Below, piece by piece: positions 51,697-59,756 of a stretch of DNA of 64,000 nucleotides; within the stretch, counting starts at the first letter, position 1; each line of letters starts with the position of its first letter. The position numbers were made by a program, and so were the translations under genes. Where the stretch lies: NCBI RefSeq assembly GCF_014138625.1, contig NZ_JACJHY010000018.1, forward strand, positions 1-64,000, written 5' to 3'. The notes under the pieces are model-generated. The model did no database searches. It saw nothing but the letters and a program-made list of their open reading frames with translations, and had not been told where the DNA came from. The stretch comes from Aminobacter ciceronei. Its GTDB lineage: Bacteria; Pseudomonadota; Alphaproteobacteria; Rhizobiales; Rhizobiaceae.

Positions 51697-52852
51697 ATGG
51701 CTGCACGCAGCTGCGCTGATCGTCTTGGCGATCGTCACCGGCGTCGTCGGCTGGAGCGGGAACGTGCTTGCCCTTCCGGTCGCATTTCTGTTCCCTGCGT
51801 TATGGGCATGTTCGTCAAGGCGTCTGGTCGCGGCTGCGGTGTCGGCGGCGTATTTCCTGGCTGCCTCTCGTGGCCTGCCGCAGGGCGTCGCCAACTTCTA
51901 CGCCGTCGATCCGCTCCCTGGAGTGGCGCTGTGGTTTGCCGCGTCGGCCGCGTTTGTCCTGATCCATACGGTGTTCTGGACAGGTCGACCGGGAAAGGGG
52001 AGGGCGTTGAGCTTTCTTACGGCGGCGGTGCTGATGGCTGTGCCACCTTTCGGCATCGTCGGCTGGGCGCATCCGCTCACCGCCGCGGGTGTCGTGTTTC
52101 CAGAATGGGGATGGTGGGGTCTGGCGGCGGCCTCAGCCGGCCTGCTTACCATGACGACGCGTTGGTGGCCGGTTGCGGCACTAGCCATGGCTGGCTTCTG
52201 GCTCTGGTCGGCGGCGACCTGGACGACTCTAACCCCGCCGACAGGATGGGCAGGCGTCGATCTCGAGCTGGGGCAAAGCCTCGGCCGTGACGCCACGCTG
52301 GAGCGGCAGCAGGAGTTGCTTGGAGCCGTAAAACGGAAGGCGGGCGAGGGCGCCCGCGTCGTCATTCTTCCAGAAAGCGCACTGGGCTTCTGGTCGCCGA
52401 CGGTGGAACGGCTTTGGAAAAAAGAGCTGCGTGGTACACCTCTCACCGTGATGACCGGTGGGGCGATTGTCGAGCCTGACGGCTACGACAACGTCATGGT
52501 CGGGATCTCGGCCGACGCATCGGCAGTCCTCTACCGCGAACGCATGCCGGTCCCGGTCTCCATGTGGCAGCCATGGAGGCCTTGGCTCGGCGGAAGCGGC
52601 GGTGCGAGGGCGCACTTCTTTGCGAATCCGGTCACGGAGATCGACGGCGCGAGGATCGCACCGTTGATCTGCTACGAGCAGCTCATCCTTTGGCCGGTCC
52701 TGCAGTCGGCCGCCCATTCGCCGGGCGTCATCGTTGCCGTCGGCAATGGCTGGTGGACAAAGGAGACGTCGATAGTCGCCATCCAGAAAGCCAGCGCCGA
52801 GGCCTGGGCGCGGCTCTTCGGCATTCCGCTCGTCACCGCCTTCAACATCTGA
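51617..52852 (+). CDS. traB: TraB, nitrilase-fold conjugation protein
   Basis: About 411 residues with many hydrophobic N-terminal segments (about six helices to residue 190) and a C-terminal carbon-nitrogen hydrolase domain, like apolipoprotein N-acyltransferase: VILPESALGFW with the catalytic Glu, PLICYEQLIL with the catalytic Cys. The function in conjugation is not fully understood; it is required for efficient Ti plasmid transfer. The start is uncertain: the first in-frame ATG at 51,617 overlaps traF by 80 bases. It is followed directly by traH. Confidence 0.85.
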   Translation: MTRGTLDRSRKAACSASPVRSSPWIPEWLHAAALIVLAIVTGVVGWSGNVLALPVAFLFPALWACSSRRLVAAAVSAAYFLAASRGLPQGVANFYAVDPLPGVALWFAASAAFVLIHTVFWTGRPGKGRALSFLTAAVLMAVPPFGIVGWAHPLTAAGVVFPEWGWWGLAAASAGLLTMTTRWWPVAALAMAGFWLWSAATWTTLTPPTGWAGVDLELGQSLGRDATLERQQELLGAVKRKAGEGARVVILPESALGFWSPTVERLWKKELRGTPLTVMTGGAIVEPDGYDNVMVGISADASAVLYRERMPVPVSMWQPWRPWLGGSGGARAHFFANPVTEIDGARIAPLICYEQLILWPVLQSAAHSPGVIVAVGNGWWTKETSIVAIQKASAEAWARLFGIPLVTAFNI

Positions 52853-52866
52853 GCGGGATATCTGGG

Positions 52867-53478
52867 ATGATCGATGCAGCCCTGATCGAGACATGCGCCG
52901 ACCCGGCGCTCGAGGTGACGATCGTCGAGCGCTTCATCGCCGAGGCTGGATCGCCCGATCCCCTCGCGGTCACTGTCACTTTGGGAGATCGGCTCGTTCT
53001 GCTGCCGAAACCGACAACGACGGACGAAGCAATGGCGCTCATGCGGGATCATGTCGGCAAAGCTGTGGTCCGCGTTGGCATCACCCAGTATCCCGCCGGT
53101 CTCGGTATTTCCGACATCTCCGAACTCGATGCCGATCTTGTTGACGCCTGTGCGAACATCCGCATGGGCACGGCGCTGTTCGGCAAGGTCTATCGCATCG
53201 TCACGAAATGGTATGGCAACGCGGTCGACGAAGCCTTCGATGATGCGATCCATGCGTGGAAGACTGGGTATTTCGACGGGAAAGCCGTCTTTTCCGAGCG
53301 TGATCCCGGCGATGTCGAAATTGCTGCGCCGACGGAGGATAATTCCTCGCAGGTAGGCGAGGATGACATCGCGCCCGATTCAGTCGAGCCGGTGCGAGGC
53401 CAAGCGGCGTCAGCGGATGATCCCAACCAGGCAGGAATGCGCATCGACCTGTCTGGCATCGGCGGACGTGCTCCTTGA
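52867..53478 (+). CDS. traH: TraH family conjugation protein
   Basis: 203 residues. The N-terminal domain (MIDAALIETCADPALEVTIVERFIAEAGSPDPLAVTV...) and the KPTTTDEAMALMRDHVGKAVVRVGITQYPAGLGI segment match TraH of the Ti-type traAFBH operon. C-terminal half is acidic and low-complexity. Function unknown. It begins 14 bases after traB and closes the operon. Confidence 0.85.
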   Translation: MIDAALIETCADPALEVTIVERFIAEAGSPDPLAVTVTLGDRLVLLPKPTTTDEAMALMRDHVGKAVVRVGITQYPAGLGISDISELDADLVDACANIRMGTALFGKVYRIVTKWYGNAVDEAFDDAIHAWKTGYFDGKAVFSERDPGDVEIAAPTEDNSSQVGEDDIAPDSVEPVRGQAASADDPNQAGMRIDLSGIGGRAP

Positions 53479-53920
53479 GCCCATCGCGGCCAATGTTCTC
53501 ACATCTGCAAGTCAGGCATCGTCCCGGCGCGCCGGCTCGCATTCGCCGGACATTTCGAGCGCGGTGACCGAACCCACGCCCCGCCAAATAGTCGTACCAC
53601 GATCAACGTTCTGCCCCATTCAATTTTGCTCAAATTCGGCTAAAGCTTTGATCTGGCGATGGGGATCGCACCTCGTTATAGAGGTACCGGGGTAGTACGC
53701 GCTGCCCCGGGGTGTAGAAACCCCTTGTCCACCGGTTGGTGTCGGCCGTGACGGCACCAGGATCCTCTGGCCAATGGCCGGGGGCCTGTGACGTATGTCC
53801 AGGTGCCTCGGTGCTAAAGGTCACGGGACCGTGTGGACACGGTTTTCTACCCCCCGGCTTGGGGTCAAGGGATGCATGTCGGCGGGGGCGCACCGCGGAC
53901 ACCGTCCGGGGGAGTTTGCA
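53479..53920. other. Intergenic region before traM
   Basis: About 440 bases without a supported gene. It holds the traM promoter region and a 16-bp palindrome ACCGTGT-GG-ACACGGT (53828-53843) that could be a regulator site. It does not match the known 18-bp tra box of TraR. No terminator for the tra operon was clearly identified. Confidence 0.45.
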
Positions 53921-54262
53921 ATGGGTTATGTAACCGAAGCTCGGTCTGAGCCTAAACTGCTGCTGAGACCGGTTGTCGGCCTGGCCGAGGGTCTGCCGAA
54001 GAGCGATCTGGAGCACATCACAGTCGAGGTAATCAGGACGCATCGACGCCTGCGTGACGAGGCAGAGGCGCTCGAAGCTCCCTATGTCGAAAATCCGCAA
54101 GCGAATGACAGGACCGTCGGTGCAGCCCGGCTCGCCTGGGTCAGCGCAATGATGGCCTTGCACGCCCACCAGGCGCTGCTGTCGACGTTGCTCGACGTTC
54201 TCGGCTACATCCCCGACGTTCCTGCCGAGCTGCAAACCGCGAGACGCTCTAGATCAGCTTGA
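53921..54262 (+). CDS. traM: TraM, antiactivator of TraR
   Basis: 113 residues. The core LLLRPVVGLAEGLPKSDLEHITVEVIRTHRRLRDEAEAL matches the helical TraM antiactivator of Ti plasmids (ELRPLIGLTRGLPPTDLETITIDAIRTHRRL), and the IPDV near the C-terminus matches its end. TraM binds TraR and blocks transfer gene activation at low cell density. SD GGGGGAG precedes the ATG. It is convergent with, and overlaps by 14 bases, the TraR-like gene. Confidence 0.85.
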   Translation: MGYVTEARSEPKLLLRPVVGLAEGLPKSDLEHITVEVIRTHRRLRDEAEALEAPYVENPQANDRTVGAARLAWVSAMMALHAHQALLSTLLDVLGYIPDVPAELQTARRSRSA

Positions 54263-55070
54263 GTTTTGTAGCGAGAGCAGTGGCTTGTGGGAGGCTCGTC
54301 GCGTCAAGTGCCTTCTTTGCATTGTTAATATGGAAATTGACGTTTCCGTATGACATGTTCTCGATCGTCGCGATTGCCCTCATCGACTTGCCCTCGGCCG
54401 ACCATTTGAGGCACAGCGCCTGCTTAGCCGTCAACTCGACCGATCGCGCAGCGGTCGGCTCAGCCTTGTTACGCTCAAAGCTGGCATGCAATAGCGCAAC
54501 GGATGTGACCGCGGCGATCTGATCGATATCAGTCTTCAACGACAAAGACTGCTTGTTGGAAGCAAGGGTGAGCATGGACATATGTCCAAATGCGGTTCTA
54601 ATAGGGATACTGATCCCTGATCGGATGCCAAAGTCCGCAGCTTCCGCGTAGAACGTTCTGACTGACTTAGAAGCAGCTTGTCTTGGACTGCCTGCCGCCC
54701 ATGTGAAAGCCTTCATCGTCTTTCGAGCCATTTCTACCACGGGGTCCACAAGCGTGTAGTCGCGAGCGAGGTAACGTGCCTGCCAATCCGTCGGATAATT
54801 TGAAACGGCGTACGTACTAACCGGCCGCACGTTTGGAAATGCATATCCAGAAAAGCCAAGCTCAAAAGCCAGTTCGGACAGCATTCTTTTCAGCAGTGTG
54901 TCCGAGCTTCCAATAGAAGTAGCATTGATGAGGTTCTCGAACCAAACTTTCACAATCCCGATCTCCGGTTCTAAATTTTGTGGTTGCAGAGGTTCTTTCC
55001 CCAGCTTGTAGATCATCCCCGCTTCTGTGCTGATTTTGACCGTCTTTATCACTGCGTCGGCAGACGACAA
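54249..55070 (-). CDS. traR: TraR-like LuxR quorum-sensing regulator
   Basis: 273 residues. The N-terminal autoinducer-binding domain keeps the AHL-contact residues: Trp96 and Tyr100 (TDWQARYLARDY), Asp109-Pro110 (LVDPVV) and Trp124. The C-terminal GerE-type helix-turn-helix reads LTAKQALCLKWSAEGKSMRAIATIENMSYGNVNFHINNAKKAL. It is distinctly less GC-rich than its neighbours, a sign of separate transfer. No luxI/traI synthase is seen in the window, so the regulator is an orphan here or its partner lies elsewhere. It converges on traM, the usual partner. Confidence 0.88.
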   Translation of the reverse strand: MSSADAVIKTVKISTEAGMIYKLGKEPLQPQNLEPEIGIVKVWFENLINATSIGSSDTLLKRMLSELAFELGFSGYAFPNVRPVSTYAVSNYPTDWQARYLARDYTLVDPVVEMARKTMKAFTWAAGSPRQAASKSVRTFYAEAADFGIRSGISIPIRTAFGHMSMLTLASNKQSLSLKTDIDQIAAVTSVALLHASFERNKAEPTAARSVELTAKQALCLKWSAEGKSMRAIATIENMSYGNVNFHINNAKKALDATSLPQATALATKLKLI

Positions 55071-55424
55071 CCACCCCTTTGCAATCTCAGGCTGACTACA
55101 AACGCCTTGACCAATGTCAGGCGGAAATGACCGCCATGGGCAACTCTATTCCCGGTTCGAGTGCTTAGACTTCTCGCGACTTTTTCCTGTCGAACAGCTC
55201 CTTCAGGTGCGCCTCTCACCGCAATCTACGAACGATCACGCCAACTAACGAGCTGATCGTCTGGTAATTTGCCCGTGTCCGATTCAGTTGTAGATCCCAT
55301 TTGCCACTAAGACCTCGAAATCGTCGGCCTCACTACAACATCCTAGCTTTCTGCACACAAGAGGCAGACGGGTCTGTCCATTTGGTGGCATGCCCTTAAT
55401 TTCAAGAGTTCCGCAAGAGGGGGT
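55071..55424. other. Gene-free boundary region between element and C1 island
   Basis: About 350 bases of lower GC content with no supported gene, including the promoter region of the TraR-like gene and the 3' side of the regulator at 55,425. Change of gene content here suggests the right edge of the conjugative module, but I see no attachment repeat. Confidence 0.4.
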
Positions 55425-56501
55425 CTATTCCGACCGGCGAAAAACCTCACCAATCGTTTTGACCATCCCGGCGTCTTTCACCCTATAGCCGGGGATTCGC
55501 GAGATGGCGTCGTAGAAGTCGCTGCTCCGCATGACCTCGAGTACACGTCTGACGGCATCCACCTCAAGAATGTCTTTGCGGCAGACGAAGAAGTAGTCCT
55601 CCGTCAGTACCCGTACAAAATCGAGACCGAATTGCGCGGCTGCCGCCTCCACCCCGAAGGCTACGTCAGCCATTCCTGAGGCAACGTAGGCGGCGACAGC
55701 TGCATGTGTGAATTCGGCATGCTCGTATCCGTTGATGCGGGTGCCGTCGATTTTTTGTTGAGCTAGGAGATGTTCAAACAGTTGACGTGTTCCGGAATCT
55801 GGATCCCGGTTTACGAAGCGGATGTTTCCATCAGGCAGTTGATTGATTGAAGTGATACCGTGGGGGTTGCCCTGTGCAACAATCAGGCCGACTTCCCGCG
55901 TAACGAAGCCGATCACCCGGTGGGCACTCGGCGTTAGCCATCCCTTACTGGCGGCGATGACACGCCTGCGCAATTCGCCCTGAGGCAGATGCATGCCGGC
56001 GAGGTCGCAACCATCGTGGGCCAGCGAAGCAAGCGAGCTTTGGTTGCTAACATAGCGGAAATCGACATCGATATCCGGTTCGCGGCTGAGCAGATCGCGC
56101 AGTTTGGGGACGGCGAAGCCGTGGCTCGCATGGACACGCAGCACGAGAGGTCCACGCGGGAGCATTTGATTGATCTCGGTTTCCAACTCTTGTGACAGAT
56201 TTTGTAGCAATGGCCGCAGACGTGCCTCCAGGCGCTGCCCGGCCCAGACCAGCTTGTCTCCGAAAGGCGTGAGCTGGGTTCCGCTTCCCTGCTTCCGCAC
56301 CACCAGCGGCATGTCGAAGAATTCCGACCATTTCTCGATCAAGTTCCAGGCGTGCCGATAGGAAACTTCCGCCCGGTCGGCAGCCGATGTCAATTTTCCA
56401 GTCGTTCTGATCTCGGCGAGGAAGTCCAGCATGATTCGCAGGGACCGGCTGTCTTCGCGCCGTTTGAATCGCCAGACCGGCTCGATCTCGACTTGGATCA
56501 T
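55425..56501 (-). CDS. ModE/LysR-like transcriptional regulator with substrate-binding domain
   Basis: 358 residues. The N-terminal HTH (LDFLAEIRTTGKLTSAADRAEVSYRHAWNLIEKWSEFFDMPLVVRKQGSGTQLTPFG) is of the ModE/LysR type. It is followed by a periplasmic-binding-protein-like domain (PF12727-type): LVLRVHASHGFAVPKL, GNIRFVNRDPDSGTRQLFEHLL, ASGMADVAFGVEAAA. Members respond to small ligands; this subfamily is commonly found beside formate/formaldehyde genes (recollection). It is divergent from the aldehyde dehydrogenase with a palindrome pair between them, so it probably regulates the C1 genes. Confidence 0.82.
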   Translation of the reverse strand: MIQVEIEPVWRFKRREDSRSLRIMLDFLAEIRTTGKLTSAADRAEVSYRHAWNLIEKWSEFFDMPLVVRKQGSGTQLTPFGDKLVWAGQRLEARLRPLLQNLSQELETEINQMLPRGPLVLRVHASHGFAVPKLRDLLSREPDIDVDFRYVSNQSSLASLAHDGCDLAGMHLPQGELRRRVIAASKGWLTPSAHRVIGFVTREVGLIVAQGNPHGITSINQLPDGNIRFVNRDPDSGTRQLFEHLLAQQKIDGTRINGYEHAEFTHAAVAAYVASGMADVAFGVEAAAAQFGLDFVRVLTEDYFFVCRKDILEVDAVRRVLEVMRSSDFYDAISRIPGYRVKDAGMVKTIGEVFRRSE

Positions 56502-56523
56502 GCGCCTCTCGCCTCGGAGTCGG

Positions 56524-56543
56524 ATATGATGTGCAATTCATAT
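56524..56543. promoter_or_regulatory. Imperfect operator half of the pair, near the regulator start
   Basis: ATATGATGTGCAATTCATAT: 8 of 10 base pairs match the palindrome at 56690-56709. It lies 23 bases upstream of the regulator's start codon and could mediate autoregulation. Confidence 0.65.
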
Positions 56544-56689
56544 ATTGTGATGATTAGCATAGGGTTCGCAGTGCATATCTCGTCGCTGGCTGTTCGGCAG
56601 AAGATTTCATATTCCCAATATTTTAAGGCAAGAATAGCTTTGCTGCAATCTCTCGACCGGTAACGTTGAGTTGCGGCCGGTTTCTTGAG

Positions 56690-56709
56690 ATATGAAATGC
56701 ATTTCATAT
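56690..56709. promoter_or_regulatory. Perfect 20-bp palindromic operator
   Basis: ATATGAAATGCATTTCATAT is a perfect palindrome situated 12 bases before the preferred aldehyde dehydrogenase start. A near copy at 56524-56543 lies on the regulator side. The AT-rich dyad stands out from the GC-rich background and is the probable site of the divergent ModE/LysR-like regulator. Confidence 0.75.
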
Positions 56710-56721
56710 GTGAGGTTTGCC

Positions 56722-58176
56722 TTGCTCGACCGGATCGCCGACAACACCAACAGGCTGCTGATAGACGGGCATCGAACGGCGTCCGCGTCCGGCGGCACGT
56801 TCCAGACGCTGAACCCGGCGACCGGCGAGGTGCTGGCCACGGTGGCGGAAGCCGGCGTCGCCGACATCGACGCCGCCGTGCGGTCCTCGCGGGCCGCCTT
56901 CGAGGGCGCCTGGAGCCACATGAGGGCCTCCGAGCGCGGCGCGCTGCTCTTGAAGCTCGCCGATCTGATCCGCCGCGACGAGGACGAACTGGTCCGGCTA
57001 GAAAGCCTCGATTCCGGCAAGCCGGTTTCCGCCATTCGTCGTCAGGATCTGCCGGCCGTCCTCGACACGCTGACCTACTATGCCGGCATGGCCGACAAAA
57101 TAAGCGGGCAGGTCATTCCTGCCCGGCCGGACGCACTGACTTATACCGTACGCGAGCCGCTCGGCGTGGTCGGGGCCATCATCCCATGGAACTTCCCACT
57201 GATGATCGGCATGTGGAAGATCGCGCCGGCGCTCGCCTGCGGTTGCACGGTGGTGTTGAAGCCGGCCGAGGTGACGCCGCTCACCGCGCTCAAGATCGGC
57301 GAGTTGGCGCTCGAGGCCGGCCTGCCCGCCGGGGTGCTCAACGTCGTGCCCGGCTTCGGCAAGGTTGCGGGCCAGGCACTCGTCGATCACCCCGATGTCG
57401 ACAAGGTAACCTTTACCGGTTCGCCCGTGGTCGGCCGTCAGATCCTGCAGGGCGCCGCCGGCAATCTGAAACGCGTGACGCTGGAACTCGGCGGCAAGTC
57501 GGCGAATATCATCTCTTCGGATGCAGACATCGACGCGGCGGTAAAGGCGGCAGGCTCCGGCATCTTCTTCAACACGGGACAGGTCTGCTCTGCGGGCTCG
57601 CGTATCCTGGCGCATGAGAGCGTTTACGACGAAGTCGTGGAGCGACTGGCCGCGCGCGCGAAGTCGACCCGCATTGGCGACCCCCTGGACGCATCGACCG
57701 CCATGGGACCGGTCGTGTCGGAAGTGCAGATGCAGCGGGTGCTGAACTATATCGACATCGGCCGCAACGAGGGCGCATCCATAGTGACCGGCGGCGCCAG
57801 ACGCGGCGATGCCGGCTATTTCGTCGAACCCACGGTCTTTGCTGGCGTGCGCCACGAGATGCGCATTTCGCAGGAGGAGATTTTCGGGCCCGTCGCGGCC
57901 GTCATCCCGTTCAAGGATGACGAGGACGCCATCCGCATAGCAAACGGCACGGTTTATAGCCTGGCAGCTGGCGTGTGGACCGGCGACATAGCCCGTGCGC
58001 ACCGCTTCACCAAGAAGCTGAAGGCAGGCACGGTGTGGGTCAACACCTACGGTCCGACCGACATACGCCTGCCCTGGGGTGGGTCGCGCGATTCCGGTTT
58101 CGGCCGCGAGCATGGCGACGCCGCGATCGATAATTTCACCGAACCGAAGGCCGTCTGGATCAACACGGGCCGCTGA
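56722..58176 (+). CDS. NAD(P)+-dependent aldehyde dehydrogenase
   Basis: 484 residues of the ALDH superfamily. Active Cys289 (GQVCSAGSR) and general-base Glu255 (LELGGKSA) are 34 residues apart as expected; cofactor motifs GAIIPWNFP and FTGSPVVGRQI are present. The start is assigned to TTG 56,722, preceded by TGAGG at 7 bases (TGAGGTTTGCC-TTG); the in-frame ATG at 56,692 lies within the palindrome and is less likely. The partner gene is a formyl-THF hydrolase, so the pair may work like the two catalytic domains of ALDH1L. Betaine-aldehyde-type substrates remain possible. Confidence 0.85.
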   Translation: MLDRIADNTNRLLIDGHRTASASGGTFQTLNPATGEVLATVAEAGVADIDAAVRSSRAAFEGAWSHMRASERGALLLKLADLIRRDEDELVRLESLDSGKPVSAIRRQDLPAVLDTLTYYAGMADKISGQVIPARPDALTYTVREPLGVVGAIIPWNFPLMIGMWKIAPALACGCTVVLKPAEVTPLTALKIGELALEAGLPAGVLNVVPGFGKVAGQALVDHPDVDKVTFTGSPVVGRQILQGAAGNLKRVTLELGGKSANIISSDADIDAAVKAAGSGIFFNTGQVCSAGSRILAHESVYDEVVERLAARAKSTRIGDPLDASTAMGPVVSEVQMQRVLNYIDIGRNEGASIVTGGARRGDAGYFVEPTVFAGVRHEMRISQEEIFGPVAAVIPFKDDEDAIRIANGTVYSLAAGVWTGDIARAHRFTKKLKAGTVWVNTYGPTDIRLPWGGSRDSGFGREHGDAAIDNFTEPKAVWINTGR

Positions 58177-58181
58177 CGCCC

Positions 58182-58209
58182 CGCCACTCCGGTTTTGGCC
58201 GGAGTGGCG
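58182..58209 (+). terminator. Hairpin between aldehyde dehydrogenase and hydrolase genes
   Basis: Perfect 11-bp stem CGCCACTCCGG / CCGGAGTGGCG around TTTTGG, followed by TTTCC. It is a partial terminator or attenuator that could reduce downstream expression; the hydrolase gene follows within 80 bases. Confidence 0.7.
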
Positions 58210-58290
58210 TTTCCATCAACCGACGCCGATCCGGCCGCTGCCTTTGGCATTCGGCATGGGAAAGGCTTGTCCGAATTCAAGGAGAACAGC

Positions 58291-59256
58291 ATGCGGATCG
58301 CGATCATCGGCCAGCAGGCCTTCGGCAAGAGCGTCCTGGAAGCCTTCCTGGCGCGTAGCGACGAAGTGGCCGGCGTGTTCTGCGCTCCGGAGAAGTCCGG
58401 CGCGCGCGCCGATCCGCTCCGGCTCGCAGCCGAGGAGCATGGGCTCAGGCTATTCCAGCTTCCAAACCTCAAGAGCCCCGCCGCGGAAGGGGCGCTACGG
58501 GCGCTGGACGTCGACCTCGCCGTCATGGCCTATGTCCTGCAGTTCGCGCCGCAGGCCTTCGTCAACATCCCGAAGCATGGCACGATCCAGTATCATCCCT
58601 CGCTGCTTCCAGCATATCGCGGGCCGAGCTCGATCAATTGGCCGATCATCAAGGGTGAGAAAGAAACCGGCATCACCATTTTCCGTCCGAACGACGGTCT
58701 CGACGAGGGGCCGGTCATCTTGCAAAAGCGTGTCGCCATCGGGCCTGACGACACGCTGGGTACCGTCTATTTCGATCGTCTGTTCCCGCTCGGCGTCGAA
58801 GCGATGCTGGAGGCGGCCGATCTGGTCGTCGCCGGACGCCACACGGAAACCGTTCAGGATGAGGACGCAGCCTCCTACGAGGGCTGGTGCCGCGATGGTG
58901 AGGCCGAGATCAACTGGCACATGCATCTCGATTTCCTGCACGACCTGATCCGCGGATGCGATCCGGCACCCGGCGCCTGGACGACGGTGCTCGGCCAGAG
59001 GGTCCGGCTCTTCGAGAGCCGCAAGCACGCCGTGCGCCGCTTCGGCGACGTAGGGGGCAAACCCGGCACGATCACCGCAATCGGCGACCAGACCATAAGC
59101 ATCGCCGCGCAGGGTGGGACGGTCGAGATCGGCAAAGTCCGCACCGAGTCCGGCCAGAAGTCGTCAGCCGCCGCCTTTGCCAAATCTCATGGGCTTGCGG
59201 TTGGCGATGTTTTCGAGAGCGAGATGCGAGATGAGCTTGCAGAGGTGGTTGGCTAA
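58291..59256 (+). CDS. 10-formyl-THF hydrolase/transferase (ALDH1L N-terminal-like)
   Basis: 321 residues. The N-terminal formyltransferase fold has the catalytic His102 in YHPSLLPAYRG and Asp138 in NDGLDEGP. The C-terminal OB-like domain keeps EINW and IRGCDPAPGAWT (ALDH1L1: KINW, IRGNDKVPGAWT). These segments match the hydrolase domain of animal 10-formyl-THF dehydrogenase better than methionyl-tRNA formyltransferase: the residue two before the catalytic His is Gln, not the Asn of true Fmt. It would convert 10-formyl-THF to THF plus an enzyme-linked formyl passed to, or used with, the aldehyde dehydrogenase. The assignment by residue pattern is from memory; direct activity is unproven. SD AAGGAGA. 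Confidence 0.82.
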   Translation: MRIAIIGQQAFGKSVLEAFLARSDEVAGVFCAPEKSGARADPLRLAAEEHGLRLFQLPNLKSPAAEGALRALDVDLAVMAYVLQFAPQAFVNIPKHGTIQYHPSLLPAYRGPSSINWPIIKGEKETGITIFRPNDGLDEGPVILQKRVAIGPDDTLGTVYFDRLFPLGVEAMLEAADLVVAGRHTETVQDEDAASYEGWCRDGEAEINWHMHLDFLHDLIRGCDPAPGAWTTVLGQRVRLFESRKHAVRRFGDVGGKPGTITAIGDQTISIAAQGGTVEIGKVRTESGQKSSAAAFAKSHGLAVGDVFESEMRDELAEVVG

Positions 59257-59273
59257 ATGTCCTTGGCAGAAGC

Positions 59274-59471
59274 TTAGTGCTGCTTGACGGCCACTAAAAC
59301 GACCCCGAGCTCCTTTTCAAGCTGCTGAACCTTCTGGAGCTTCTCTTCCTCAAGGACGGGAGCTTCTACCTCAACGCCTGTTACGGCAATGACTGAAAGG
59401 CCCAGATCTTTCTCAAGGCCTTGGATCGCCCTGAGGTTTCCTTCGTCCAGATTCGAAAGAGCATACAACAT
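59274..59471 (-). CDS. Small protein with internal tandem repeat (65 aa)
   Basis: 65 residues comprising two similar units: NLRAIQGLEKDLGLSVIAV (12-30) and KLQKVQQLEKELGVVLVAV (44-62). Each unit would form a helix then a beta strand. AGGAGG lies 8 bases before the ATG, which supports the gene. Its start faces ppc across an approximately 285-base promoter region. I cannot name the family. The placement within serine-cycle genes suggests a regulatory or ligand-binding role in C1 metabolism, but that is a guess. Confidence 0.6.
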   Translation of the reverse strand: MLYALSNLDEGNLRAIQGLEKDLGLSVIAVTGVEVEAPVLEEEKLQKVQQLEKELGVVLVAVKQH

Positions 59472-59756
59472 CTCATCGGCCTCCTATTCGCCCTGCCAGA
59501 ATCATATGGTAGCACACCAGCATCATTTGTCCCAGAAAATATAGACTGATCTGTACAAATCGCCGGCACCTGGACGAGAGCGGTCGAGCCGCTCTCTGAC
59601 GCAACGGCCATGAATAATCCCGTCGCAGATGGCCAACGCCCGTCCGGGCGGGCTTCCACTACCTGATAGAGCAAAAAACCTATCCAGGCGGGCGATTGCA
59701 ACGTGTCTCTATGAAACTTCAATACGGTGGGGCGAAGTTCAGCGCTGGGAGGAAGC

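Noticed and set aside
53800..53920. Classical TraR tra box before traM
   Set aside because: No match to the 18-bp ACGTGCAGATCTGCACAT type sequence; only the different palindrome at 53828 was seen.
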